Positions 49,770 to 57,791 of a DNA stretch of 64,000 nt are shown piece after piece. How positions within the stretch are numbered: position 1 is the stretch's first letter; each line of letters starts with the position of its first letter. Source of the DNA: Sphingobium fluviale. GTDB taxonomy: Bacteria > Pseudomonadota > Alphaproteobacteria > Sphingomonadales > Sphingomonadaceae. The notes under the pieces are model-generated. The model did not search any database and was not told the origin of the DNA. It was given only the letters and a program-made list of their open reading frames with translations. Location of the stretch: the NCBI RefSeq assembly GCF_004122115.1, contig NZ_SBKP01000001.1:124001-188000 (forward strand). The letters run 5' to 3'. The translations under genes and the position numbers were made by a program.

Positions 49770-50247
49770 GGCAGGCCTCGCATCCCGGGGCGGAAGCCTC
49801 CCCGCCCTCTATGATCGAGAACGGCGGCGGCGAAAACTCCGCCGAAGCGAACCAGTCTTCGACCGCCTCAAGCGAGCCAAGATTACGATAACCGAACCGC
49901 GTCAAAACGACCTCGTCATACTCGGTCGTGTCGAACTGAACGGTGGGCATCTCGCCGGTATAGATGACCCGCTCGGGTCCGAAGGCACCGGCACAGCTTG
50001 CCGAAGAGCGCACGAACGGCAGCCGGTGTTGTTCGCAGAAGCTCTCGGCCTCCTGGAAAATGCCGCCGGGCAATTCGTAGGCAAAGGCTTCCAAGGTCTT
50101 GCCGTCGCGGATGGACATGTCGTCCACGGCCTCGCCCTCCCCGTCGGCGCGGCCACCATCCGCCGCGATCGCGGCGATGAGACCCGGAATGCAGCCCCGA
50201 GCGATGGCGCCGCCGATCATGATGGATGCACTGGCTCGATCAGCCAT
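49762..50247 (-). CDS. Unknown plasmid protein
   Basis: A 161-residue soluble protein: SIRDGKTLEAFAYELPGGIFQEAESFCEQHRLPFVRSSASCAGAFGPERVIYTGEMPTVQFDTTEYDEVVLTRFGYRNLGSLEAVEDWFASAEFSPPPFSIIEGG. Mixed alpha/beta with an acidic start region. Start at 50247 preceded by AAGGAG. Its stop overlaps the frameshifted gene by 8 bp, so the 50247-49142 genes form one leftward unit. No family recognised. Confidence 0.65.
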   Translation of the reverse strand: MADRASASIMIGGAIARGCIPGLIAAIAADGGRADGEGEAVDDMSIRDGKTLEAFAYELPGGIFQEAESFCEQHRLPFVRSSASCAGAFGPERVIYTGEMPTVQFDTTEYDEVVLTRFGYRNLGSLEAVEDWFASAEFSPPPFSIIEGGEASAPGCEACHG

Positions 50248-50432
50248 AGTCGATCTCCTTGAAAAAGTGGGCGACCACCTGCCGCTATCGCCCACCCCGG
50301 CCCTTGTCTCGACTGCCCAATATTTAGGCAGCCATCGTGGTCGCCGGTTCTGGGAACCTGGCCTGAGGGGGGCGGAATGGAATTGAGAAGCGCGGTCGCC
50401 GGTTGAGCGATGTTTGCCGTTTCCGGCGCGGG

Positions 50433-50735
50433 TCAGCGTTCGGCGGCGGCCGCACCGATAAGGTGGCGCAGCTTGGACCAGGCAAGATCCTCGCCCGCGC
50501 GAAGGCCGCGATTGAGACCCTGGCCATAGAGCCGATAGGCGGCGGCGGTAACTTCGGGCGTGGCGGACGCCGGGAACAAGGTGACGAACTGGCCCTCGTC
50601 ATCGAGCAGTTCGAACACAACGGCGCCGGACGACAATTTGGTCATCGCGATACGCGCCGGGCTGTTCAGCGCCTCGAGGTCGGCGTTAAAGCTCTCGACA
50701 AAGAGCGGGTCAAGAATGGGATCGTGCTGCGTCAT
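50433..50735 (-). CDS. Small hypothetical plasmid protein
   Basis: A 100-residue protein: LDPLFVESFNADLEALNSPARIAMTKLSSGAVVFELLDDEGQFVTLFPASATPEVTAAAYRLYGQGLNRGLRAGEDLAWSKLRHLIGAA. The pattern suggests a small alpha/beta domain with a C-terminal helix. CTGGAG precedes the ATG at 50735. Stands alone between the 50247 unit and the PhnA-like gene. No family recognised. Confidence 0.6.
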   Translation of the reverse strand: MTQHDPILDPLFVESFNADLEALNSPARIAMTKLSSGAVVFELLDDEGQFVTLFPASATPEVTAAAYRLYGQGLNRGLRAGEDLAWSKLRHLIGAAAAER

Positions 50736-50886
50736 GAGGGTCTCCAGGGATCGCACCCGATCGTCCGGGCGCACTCTCCCTTCCCCACTTCCTCCATGAC
50801 ATTTCGGCCAACGTCGGCCGCGCAAACCCCGGCCGACAGACAGACTGTCCGCCGGGCTGCAGATTCAGGTCTGGTAGTTCAGAAGT

Positions 50887-51189
50887 TCAGCGTTTCCGGA
50901 CGAATTCGGCGCGCAGTACCAGGCCCTTGATGCCGTCATATCTACAATCGATTTCCTGGGGGTCGCCGGTGAGCCGGATCGACTTGATGAGGGTGCCGCG
51001 CCGCAGCGTCTGCCCCGCGCCCTTGACCTCGAGATCCTTGATCAATGTGACCTGATCTCCATCGGCCAGCACGTTGCCCACGGCATCGCGCACCTCGACC
51101 CGTTCGGCCTCGGCGCGGCGCGTAGCCAGTTCGGCCGCCGGCATCCATTCGCCGGATTCGTCGTCATAGACATAGTCTTCGTCGTTCAC
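50887..51189 (-). CDS. PhnA/YjdM-like domain protein
   Basis: A 100-residue protein starting at GTG 51189 behind GGAGAG. The C-terminal 70 residues match the PhnA domain: VRDAVGNVLADGDQVTLIKDLEVKGAGQTLRRGTLIKSIRLTGDPQEIDCRYDGIKGLVLRAEFVRK. The N-terminus is a short acidic helix-turn in place of the zinc ribbon of full PhnA, so it is a C-terminal-domain-only form. PhnA itself hydrolyses phosphonoacetate in few organisms; this class is otherwise of unknown role. Confidence 0.85.
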   Translation of the reverse strand: MNDEDYVYDDESGEWMPAAELATRRAEAERVEVRDAVGNVLADGDQVTLIKDLEVKGAGQTLRRGTLIKSIRLTGDPQEIDCRYDGIKGLVLRAEFVRKR

Positions 51190-51209
51190 TTGGCTCTCCA
51201 GATTGTGCG

Positions 51210-51902
51210 TTACGCTCTGCGACTGCCTGCGCGATCCGCGGCAAGGGCAATCGGGATAAGAATTGCGGCGGCAACCGTTCCCAGGCCGAGGCTGGCGCTC
51301 GCAAGGACAAAGTGGCTCAGCACTGCTACGATGGCACCGCCGAGGAACGTAAGGCCAAACCACAACGGCGTGGACAGATTCGCCGCTTTACGCCCAAGGC
51401 ACAGATCGGCCAGTCCTTCACCGAGCCGGACCAGTTGATGCGTTGCCGACATGGCTTGGGCGACAAGGTCATCGGAACCATCGAGCGCGCAGTGCGCCAT
51501 GCCAATGGCGGCGGAGAGGAAGAGGCCCGGCCAATAGGCAATTCCCCGCAAGACCAAACCGAAGGCAATGGCGAGCAAGCAAGCCACGATCGCGATGATT
51601 GCGGCCCGGCGGTTCTGGCCGCTGCGGTGAACGATGCGCGTTCCCGCCATGGCGCCGGACACTACGCCAATGACCAGCAGGCCAATCAGGGCGGCCCTGC
51701 CCCAACCACTTCCCAGGTTCACTGCGAACATCGTGGCAAAGGTTTCTGGCGAGGCGACGAAAATCCCGCCGAGAAGGATAAATCCGGTCGCGTCAATAAA
51801 TCCCGCCAGAAAGGCCAGACCGAGAGCGAGCCTGAACATGCGGCGATCCGCGACCCGACCCACATGGAGGCGTAAATGCCTCGATTTTGGCGATCCGGCC
51901 AT
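51210..51902 (-). CDS. DUF1275 (YoaK-like) membrane protein
   Basis: A 230-residue protein with six transmembrane helices. RLALGLAFLAGFIDATGFILLGGIFVASPETFATMFAVNLGSGW is the family's opening with F-I-D-A-x-G-F, followed by GVVSGAMAGTRIV and WPGLFLSAAIGMAHCALDGSDDLVAQAMSATHQLVRLGEGLADL. DUF1275 proteins are uncharacterised membrane proteins. The ATG at 51902 is 1 nt from the end of sulP, so the two are co-translated. It may be a membrane partner of the transporter. Confidence 0.85.
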   Translation of the reverse strand: MAGSPKSRHLRLHVGRVADRRMFRLALGLAFLAGFIDATGFILLGGIFVASPETFATMFAVNLGSGWGRAALIGLLVIGVVSGAMAGTRIVHRSGQNRRAAIIAIVACLLAIAFGLVLRGIAYWPGLFLSAAIGMAHCALDGSDDLVAQAMSATHQLVRLGEGLADLCLGRKAANLSTPLWFGLTFLGGAIVAVLSHFVLASASLGLGTVAAAILIPIALAADRAGSRRA

Positions 51903-51903
51903 G

Positions 51904-53565
51904 TCAGGCTTCTCCAACGACCTTTGCTGCGGCGGCAATCGCTTTGGCATAGTCCGGAGCATAGGTGAGCTTGCCCGAGGATCTGCCAAGACGCGCGCGC
52001 TTAAGCATGCTGAATGGCTGCGGCCTGACACCCGACAGGATGACCCGAGCGCCGGCAATACGGGCCTGCTCGACGAACTTTTCGAGCGCCTGCACCCCGC
52101 TGGTATCGAGCAGCGGCACGAGGCGCATGCGCAAGATGATGGCCTTGGGCGGCTCACCGACCCGGCGCAGCGTGTCGAGGAGCTCTCCGGCCACGCCGAA
52201 GAAGAACGGCCCGTTGATCCGGAAGACCTCGACGCCGGGTGGCAGCGCATCGCGCTGGTGCATGTCCTCGGCGTCGAGTTCGGGATCGTTCGTCACGCCC
52301 GCATCGACCTCGACCGCCTCGGCCATGCGCGCCATGAACAGCAAGGAGGCGAGCGTGACCCCAACCCCGATCGCAACTGTCAGGTCGACCAGCACTGTTA
52401 GGCCGAAGGTCAGCAGCAGCACGGCCCGATCGGTGCCCGGCATCCGCAGCAGCGCCAGGAAACGTTCGTATTCGCTCATTCCCCAGGCGACCATGAACAG
52501 GATCGCGGCAAGCGCGGCCATCGGCACATAAGCCATGAGATCGGTGGCGAAGAGAACGAAGATCAGCAGGAAGGCCGCATGCATCATGCCCGCAATCGGT
52601 GTCCTGGCGCCGGATCGAATATTGGTCGCGGTACGGGCAATGGCGCCGGTCGCCGGCAGGCCGCCAAACAGCGCGGATGCGACATTGGCGATGCCTTGTC
52701 CGATCAGCTCCTGATTGGACCGATGGCGCGTTCCTGCCATGCCATCGGCCACAACGGCGGAGAGCAGCGCTTCGATTCCGGCGAGGAAAGCAATGGTGAA
52801 GGCCGAGGGCAGAACCTCGTTCACCTTGGCGAGGGAAAATGCTGGAAGCGATGGCATCGGCAGTCCGGCAGGGAGATGCGGGAAGCGCGAACCGATGGTA
52901 TCGACCGGCAGCTTCAAGAGCGCCACGACGACGGAACTCACGACCACCGCGATGAGGAAGCCAGGCAGTTTCGGCGCGTAACGGCGAAGCCCGACAATGA
53001 TAGCTAACGCCCCCGTCCCGACAGCAACCGTCGTCCACTGGATGGTCGAAATGGCGCCGAAATAGGCCTGCCATTTGGGGAGGAAATCCGCAGGCACCGA
53101 ATTGATCGCCAGCCCGAGAAAGTCCTTCACCTGGCTCGAGGCGATGATCACCGCGATCCCGGCGGTAAAGCCGGTGACCACCGGATGCGGGATATATTTG
53201 ATCATCTGCCCGAGGCGGGCGGCCCCGGCCACGATCAGGATTGCACCGGCAAGCAATGTTGCGATCAGCAACCCGTCATAGCCATGCTGGGCAATGACGT
53301 TGAAGACGACGACGACGAAGGCGCCCGTGGGCCCGCCCACTTGCACCCGCGATCCGCCAAGCGCCGAGATCAGGAAACCGGCGACAACGGCGGTCACCAG
53401 CCCCTTGTCGGGCGATGCGCCGCTCGCAATGCCAAGCGCCATGGCGAGCGGCAGGGCAACGATGGCGACAGTCAGTCCGGCAATGGCGTCGGCGCGGAAC
53501 GTCGTCGCCGAATAGCCTTCGCGCAGTGCCGTGATGAGCTTGGGCGTATAGGACGTCGTCGTCAC
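51904..53565 (-). CDS. SulP-family inorganic anion transporter with STAS domain
   Basis: A 553-residue SulP protein. Ten to twelve helices span residues 25-430, with the SulP signature in FRADAIAGLTVAIVALPLAMALGIASG and PVVTGFTAGIAVIIASSQVKDFLGL. The C-terminal STAS domain (about 450-545) contains FRINGPFFFGVAGELLDTLRRV and DTSGVQALEKFVEQAR. It exchanges sulfate, bicarbonate or similar anions. The GTG start at 53565 overlaps the Xre gene by 4 bp (GTGA). pckA, whose reaction uses bicarbonate/CO2, lies 900 bp away on the other strand, which may hint at bicarbonate, but this is only context. Confidence 0.9.
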   Translation of the reverse strand: MTTTSYTPKLITALREGYSATTFRADAIAGLTVAIVALPLAMALGIASGASPDKGLVTAVVAGFLISALGGSRVQVGGPTGAFVVVVFNVIAQHGYDGLLIATLLAGAILIVAGAARLGQMIKYIPHPVVTGFTAGIAVIIASSQVKDFLGLAINSVPADFLPKWQAYFGAISTIQWTTVAVGTGALAIIVGLRRYAPKLPGFLIAVVVSSVVVALLKLPVDTIGSRFPHLPAGLPMPSLPAFSLAKVNEVLPSAFTIAFLAGIEALLSAVVADGMAGTRHRSNQELIGQGIANVASALFGGLPATGAIARTATNIRSGARTPIAGMMHAAFLLIFVLFATDLMAYVPMAALAAILFMVAWGMSEYERFLALLRMPGTDRAVLLLTFGLTVLVDLTVAIGVGVTLASLLFMARMAEAVEVDAGVTNDPELDAEDMHQRDALPPGVEVFRINGPFFFGVAGELLDTLRRVGEPPKAIILRMRLVPLLDTSGVQALEKFVEQARIAGARVILSGVRPQPFSMLKRARLGRSSGKLTYAPDYAKAIAAAAKVVGEA

Positions 53566-53897
53566 CGCTCGGCGTCCTCGGAGGCTGCCTGCTCGATGGG
53601 AGCCTTGTCGTAGAGCATCGACGGCACAGGATTGCGCGATCGGCTGCTGGCAGTTTCACGCAGCCGCACGCCGCGTCCCACGCCGGTGCTCGGCGCATTT
53701 TCGCCAAGCAGTTCGATGCCAGCGCTCTCGAACGCGGTGATCACCTTGACCAGCGTGTCGACCACGCCGCGCACCTGCCCATCGGAGGATTCCATCCGCT
53801 GGATCGTGGGCAGCGACAGCCCCGCCAGTTCGGCCAGCTGGCGCTGGTCCAGCCCAAGAAGGGCACGCGCGGCCCGCATCTGCTGCGAAGTGATCAT
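53562..53897 (-). CDS. Xre-family regulator of the SulP operon
   Basis: A 111-residue protein. HTH: QQMRAARALLGLDQRQLAELAGLSLPTIQRMESSDGQVRGVVDTLVKVITAFESAGIELLG, with recognition helix at SLPTIQRMESS. A 45-residue tail of low complexity follows (basic, then acidic end). It overlaps the sulP start. A GATGT-N5-ACATC palindrome lies 12 nt upstream of its start, probably its operator. Confidence 0.88.
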   Translation of the reverse strand: MITSQQMRAARALLGLDQRQLAELAGLSLPTIQRMESSDGQVRGVVDTLVKVITAFESAGIELLGENAPSTGVGRGVRLRETASSRSRNPVPSMLYDKAPIEQAASEDAER

Positions 53898-53908
53898 GCG
53901 AACTCCAT

Positions 53909-53923
53909 GATGTTTAATACATC
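53909..53923. promoter_or_regulatory. Xre operator-like palindrome
   Basis: GATGTTTAATACATC is a perfect 5+5+5 inverted repeat, 12 nt upstream of the Xre start (53897, minus strand) and 47 nt upstream of the rightward gene at 53970. It is AT-rich in GC-rich DNA and in the right place for Xre autoregulation. Confidence 0.5.
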
Positions 53924-53969
53924 AAATAGCAGTCTTATCAAATCAGAAGGCTATTTGTATATATGACTT

Positions 53970-54251
53970 ATGCCATCCGCTGAATCAGGTACTGTGGGGA
54001 GCGATCCCGCTGTCGGCGAAGCGCATTCGCGCTTGCCCGTCAGCAGGGTGACGGCCCAATTGAGCCCGATTTCGCAGGCTCTGCAGAACTTCCGGGTCGT
54101 GCTGACACTCCACGAGGCCGATGGTTCGCTTTACGAAGCCGCACTTACCCCGATTGAAGCTTCGATCCTGGTTTCTGAAATTGCCAACGCCCTGGCGGAA
54201 GGCGACCGGCAGATCGTCGCTTCGACCAGAGGTTCAGGCGATGAGCGATGA
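53970..54251 (+). CDS. Small unknown protein
   Basis: A 93-residue protein: SPISQALQNFRVVLTLHEADGSLYEAALTPIEASILVSEIANALAEGDRQIVASTRGSG. The middle is a clear beta-beta-alpha unit. The first 25 residues look unstructured. No strong ribosome site is seen, and the start is uncertain. The next gene overlaps by 11 bp. It is divergent from the Xre gene and upstream of pckA. Function unknown. Confidence 0.5.
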   Translation: MPSAESGTVGSDPAVGEAHSRLPVSRVTAQLSPISQALQNFRVVLTLHEADGSLYEAALTPIEASILVSEIANALAEGDRQIVASTRGSGDER

Positions 54252-54408
54252 CGATCGCAACACGAACGAGCGGCAGCGATATCGGCCGCGCCGAAAACGC
54301 CGAGACGAGACGGCTCCATCCCCGGCGCCCATGCTCGCACCCGAGAAGCCGCACCGCCGCAAGCTTTCGCTCAGGTTCGGGTCGTCCCCGGACGATCGTG
54401 AAAGCTGA
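54241..54408 (+). CDS. Small basic unknown protein (55 aa)
   Basis: A 55-residue basic protein (RNTNERQRYRPRRKRRDETAPS, then APEKPHRRKLSLRFGSSPDDRES is its second half) starting at ATG 54241 within the end of the previous gene. AGG precedes it by 7 nt. It has 12 or more Arg/Lys and no hydrophobic core, so it may be an intrinsically disordered nucleic-acid-binding protein. pckA begins 40 nt later. Confidence 0.4.
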   Translation: MSDDDRNTNERQRYRPRRKRRDETAPSPAPMLAPEKPHRRKLSLRFGSSPDDRES

Positions 54409-54448
54409 TCTGTTTCAATTCAAATTCCGACGTTGAGAGGACAATGCC

Positions 54449-56047
54449 ATGATGCTCACCCCGAGCTTTCCCGAAATCGCTGTCAAATCGGGCGGTGCCC
54501 TGCATCGCAACCTCAACACGCCCCAACTCGTCGAAATAGCACTGCGCCGCAGTGAAGGCCGCATGTCCGAGCATGGCGCTCTGGTAGTCGAGACAGGCAA
54601 GCACACGGGCCGCTCCGCCCAGGACAAGTTCATCGTCAGGGACGCCGAGACCGAAACGGCGGTCTGGTGGGGCGCGACCAACAAACCGATGAGCGGCGAA
54701 GCCTTCGCCAACCTGCGCGAGGATTTCTTCAAGCATCTCGCCTCGCTCGACACGGTGTTCGTGCAGGATCTGTTTGGCGGCTCGCAGGCGGAATATCGCG
54801 TCGGGGTGCGGGTGGTCACCGAACTCGCCTGGCACTCCGCTTTCGTGCGCACCATGCTCGTTCGTCCCAGCACCGACGAGCTGGCGGCCTTCGGCGCTGA
54901 CTATATGATCATCGACCTGCCAAGCTTCCGCGCCGATCCCGAGCGTCACGGCTGCCGTTCGGAGACGGTCGTCGCAGTCGATTTCACGCAGCGCCTGATC
55001 CTGATCGGCGGCACCGGCTATGCCGGCGAGATGAAGAAGGCCGTTTTTTCGGTTCTCAATTACGTCCTGCCCGAAAAAGGCGTCATGCCGATGCACTGCT
55101 CGGCCAACATAGGCCCTGACGGCGATACCGCGATCTTCTTCGGGCTTTCGGGAACCGGCAAGACCACGCTCTCGGCCGATGCCTCGCGCACGCTGATCGG
55201 TGACGACGAACATGGCTGGTCGGATACCGCCGTCTTCAATTTCGAAGGCGGTTGTTATGCCAAGATGATCCGACTCTCGGCCGAGGCCGAGCCGGAAATC
55301 CATGCCACCACGCAGCGCTTCGGGACAATACTCGAAAATGTCGTGATGGATCCGGAAACCCGCGCGCTCGATCTCGACGACGCCTCGCTCGCCGAGAATA
55401 GCCGCGGCGCCTATCCGATCCACTTCATCCCCAACGCTTCGGGCGAAAACATGGGGCCGGTCCCCAAGAACATCATCATGCTGACAGCCGACGCCTTCGG
55501 CGTGCTACCCCCGATCGCCAGGCTCACACCCGAACAGGCGATGTATCACTTCCTATCGGGCTACACGGCGCGCGTGGCCGGTACGGAGATTGGCGTGACC
55601 GAGCCCGAGGCGACCTTCTCGACCTGCTTCGGCGCACCCTTCATGCCGCGTCACCCCAGCGTCTACGGCAATCTGCTGCGTGAGCGCATCGCGAGCGGCG
55701 GAGTCGATTGCTGGCTGGTCAATACCGGCTGGACTGGCGGTCAGTATGGCACGGGCTCACGCATGCCGATCAAGGTGACGCGGGCATTGCTGAACGCCGC
55801 CTTGTCCGGAACGCTCAAGAAATCCGACTTCCGCACCGATCCGAATTTCGGCTTTGAAGTCCCCGTCGCGGTGAACGGCGTCGACAGGGGGATACTCGAT
55901 CCTCGCTCCACCTGGGTCGACCGCGATGCATATGACCTGACCGCGCGTTCCCTCGCCGACCGCTTCCGGCGCAATTTCATGCAGTTTGCCGCGCATGTCG
56001 ATGATGCCATCCGGGCCGCAGCCCCGCCCGGCATGCTCGATGCCTGA
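54449..56047 (+). CDS. pckA: Phosphoenolpyruvate carboxykinase (ATP)
   Basis: A 532-residue ATP-dependent PEP carboxykinase, which converts oxaloacetate and ATP to PEP, CO2 and ADP in gluconeogenesis. The key segments are all present: [23 protein letters not shown], the [10 protein letters not shown] segment, the kinase P-loop [16 protein letters not shown] (the ATP form), [11 protein letters not shown] with the metal-binding Asp, and the VEGGCYAK-like [13 protein letters not shown]. Length is usual. GAGAGGAC sits just upstream of the ATG. DUF983 overlaps its end by 8 bp. This is a core metabolic gene on what otherwise looks like accessory DNA, suggesting a chromid or chromosomal insertion. 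Confidence 0.95.
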   Translation: MMLTPSFPEIAVKSGGALHRNLNTPQLVEIALRRSEGRMSEHGALVVETGKHTGRSAQDKFIVRDAETETAVWWGATNKPMSGEAFANLREDFFKHLASLDTVFVQDLFGGSQAEYRVGVRVVTELAWHSAFVRTMLVRPSTDELAAFGADYMIIDLPSFRADPERHGCRSETVVAVDFTQRLILIGGTGYAGEMKKAVFSVLNYVLPEKGVMPMHCSANIGPDGDTAIFFGLSGTGKTTLSADASRTLIGDDEHGWSDTAVFNFEGGCYAKMIRLSAEAEPEIHATTQRFGTILENVVMDPETRALDLDDASLAENSRGAYPIHFIPNASGENMGPVPKNIIMLTADAFGVLPPIARLTPEQAMYHFLSGYTARVAGTEIGVTEPEATFSTCFGAPFMPRHPSVYGNLLRERIASGGVDCWLVNTGWTGGQYGTGSRMPIKVTRALLNAALSGTLKKSDFRTDPNFGFEVPVAVNGVDRGILDPRSTWVDRDAYDLTARSLADRFRRNFMQFAAHVDDAIRAAAPPGMLDA

Positions 56048-56531
56048 TTTCATGGTGACGCCCTTCGACCGGATACCGGTCAGTCCCGATCCGATACCCG
56101 CGCATGAGGCTGGCGACCTGACGGGGAGCCCTGTGCTCCCCGCCTCAGGTTGGAAGGCCATGTTGCGCGGCCTGTGCGGTCGATGCCCGCGGTGCAACGA
56201 AGCGAAACTGTTTCTCCGCTTCCTCAAACCCATCCAGTCCTGCCCGCATTGCGGACAGGACTGGATGCATCACCAGGCGGACGATTTTCCTGCCTATGTC
56301 TCGATCTTCCTGACCGGCCATTTGATGGCGCCGCTGATCATCGCTTTGCTTCGGGATGCGCAACTGTCCGTGCCCGCACTGATGATGATCATTCTGCCGT
56401 TGGCGATGATCCTGATGATCGGGTTGCTCCAGCCCGCCAAGGGCGCGATCATCGCCCTACAGTGGTGGTTCGGCATGCACGGGTTCCGCAAAGAACGGCC
56501 CGACATGACGCAGAGTGAGGCGGATACGTGA
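56040..56531 (+). CDS. DUF983 membrane protein
   Basis: A 163-residue DUF983 protein. The zinc-ribbon-like core is [60 protein letters not shown] with four cysteines in two C-x2-C pairs, then two hydrophobic helices ([18 protein letters not shown]). The start at 56040 overlaps pckA (56052 is an alternative). DUF983 proteins are common in alphaproteobacteria, usually beside cytochrome oxidase or MutT genes; here they are next to pckA. Function unknown. Confidence 0.85.
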   Translation: MPDFMVTPFDRIPVSPDPIPAHEAGDLTGSPVLPASGWKAMLRGLCGRCPRCNEAKLFLRFLKPIQSCPHCGQDWMHHQADDFPAYVSIFLTGHLMAPLIIALLRDAQLSVPALMMIILPLAMILMIGLLQPAKGAIIALQWWFGMHGFRKERPDMTQSEADT

Positions 56532-57001
56532 TCGAATTTCGTCCGCTTGTCTCGTCCGACATCGGTGAGGCTGTGAAGCTTTGGGAGGCGTGCGAGCTAA
56601 CCCGGCCATGGAACGATCCGGTCGCGGATGCCGAGCGTGCGCTCGGTGGACCGTGTTCGACCATCATCGGAGCTTTCGCGGCCGGGCATCTGATCGGAAC
56701 CGCCATGACCGGATGGGATGGCCATCGCGGGTGGATCTACTACCTCGGGGTCGACAAGGATTTCCGGCGCTGGGGCATCGGGCGCAAGCTGATCCTGCAT
56801 TGCGAGGAATGGCTCGGGCAGTTCGGTGCGCCCAAGATCCAGCTGATGGTGCGGAGCGAGAACGACGCCGCTGCACGCTTCTACGAGGCCATCGGCTACG
56901 AAGAGGACAGCTTTCGCCTATTCTACCGCAGACTTGGCCGATCACGGTCGCAAAGCATCCGACCGGCGGTGATACGGGGCACCAAATCGGGTAAGTCCTG
57001 A
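56528..57001 (+). CDS. GNAT acetyltransferase (YpeA-like)
   Basis: A 157-residue GNAT. IGEAVKLWEACELTRPWNDPVADAERALG is the YpeA-type N-terminal stretch. Motif A is IYYLGVDKDFRRWGIGRKLILHCEEWL (R-x2-G-I-G acetyl-CoA loop) and motif B is LMVRSENDAAARFYEAIGYEE. GTG start 56528 overlaps the DUF983 stop (GTGA). Likely N-acetylates an amino acid or small amine. Confidence 0.88.
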   Translation: MIEFRPLVSSDIGEAVKLWEACELTRPWNDPVADAERALGGPCSTIIGAFAAGHLIGTAMTGWDGHRGWIYYLGVDKDFRRWGIGRKLILHCEEWLGQFGAPKIQLMVRSENDAAARFYEAIGYEEDSFRLFYRRLGRSRSQSIRPAVIRGTKSGKS

Positions 57002-57055
57002 CCTGTCCCAAGCCCCGCCGTCGCACCTCCAGAGAACGCCCCACAGGTCATTGCC

Positions 57056-57238
57056 ATGCTTTCATCCAGTTCTCCTCGGCTCACGCCGCGCAACAGCGAA
57101 TTCTATCTGCAGCGCCTCAAGGAATGCCTGGCAGAAGCCGAGGAAACCTCCCTGCCCCAGGTACGGGAACGCTGTTTGCGCGCCGCAGCGGCCTGGCAGG
57201 AAATGTACGAGAAAGCTTCGACGTTCGACAGACGCTGA
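57056..57238 (+). CDS. Small helical hypothetical protein
   Basis: A 60-residue protein, LTPRNSEFYLQRLKECLAEAEETSLPQVRERCLRAAAAWQEMYEKASTFDRR, two amphipathic helices. It resembles short unannotated proteins of alphaproteobacteria with this ECLAEAEx...RCLRAAxAWxxMxEKA pattern. It starts at ATG 57056 and ends 26 nt before the opposing gene. Function unknown. Confidence 0.6.
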   Translation: MLSSSSPRLTPRNSEFYLQRLKECLAEAEETSLPQVRERCLRAAAAWQEMYEKASTFDRR

Positions 57239-57264
57239 GCTTGATTGCCATGCCGCCACACCGC

Positions 57265-57660
57265 TCAGTAGGCGGCCGGAATCGGAAAGGCCTTGCGCAG
57301 CATGATCCGGGTAGACAGCAGTGCCGTCTCGAACGTGCGGCCCATGGCACCGGTGTTCCCGAAGGAGTCCCGGCTCTGCTTCGTGCCTGTGAGGAGATCG
57401 AGCAGCAGATCCTCGTCCTGGGAAGCGCCCCCGCCGCGGCCCACGCGCATTGGGCGGCGCAAGACGACCTCATAGAGGTGCATCAGGCTATCGAGCACCG
57501 GCGCCATGATGTCGAAACCTTCGAACGCGAGCTCGCTGAACAAGTGAGGCTGGACTGCGAGCCCCGTATCGCGGGCCTCGCGCCAGCGCCGGGCGGAGGA
57601 CAGAATGAGACCCAGAACGGAGATCGCGCCATGTTCAATGGGCGCTGATAGAGTGGTCAT
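57265..57660 (-). CDS. Unknown protein under a Fur-box-like site
   Basis: A 131-residue protein from ATG 57660: ISVLGLILSSARRWREARDTGLAVQPHLFSELAFEGFDIMAPVLDSLMHLYEVVLRRPMRVGRGGGASQDEDLLLDLLTGTKQSRDSFGNTGAMGRTFETALLSTRIMLRKAFPIP. Helical, with amphipathic segments and no transmembrane helix. No family recognised. A 19-bp palindrome close to alphaproteobacterial Fur boxes starts 29 nt upstream, so it may be iron-regulated. Its stop is at 57265, just after the 57056 gene's end on the other strand. Confidence 0.6.
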   Translation of the reverse strand: MTTLSAPIEHGAISVLGLILSSARRWREARDTGLAVQPHLFSELAFEGFDIMAPVLDSLMHLYEVVLRRPMRVGRGGGASQDEDLLLDLLTGTKQSRDSFGNTGAMGRTFETALLSTRIMLRKAFPIPAAY

Positions 57661-57688
57661 CGGGCGCTCTCCGGGCGACTCATCCACT

Positions 57689-57707
57689 ATTGCGAATGGC
57701 TCGCAAT
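57689..57707. promoter_or_regulatory. Fur-box-like palindrome
   Basis: ATTGCGAATGGCTCGCAAT: a perfect 7-bp inverted repeat around a 5-bp centre. It closely resembles the alphaproteobacterial Fur/Irr-like operator form (TTGCGAATNATTCGCAA). It lies 29-47 nt upstream of the gene starting at 57660, in promoter position. Iron control is therefore likely but not proven. Confidence 0.55.
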
Positions 57708-57791
57708 TATTGCCAAGTGGCCCGGAGGAAGGCAAGCGATTTGAGCTGGACAGCGACGTATCAGCGGCAGCGGCAGCGGGTTCCGCAAGCC

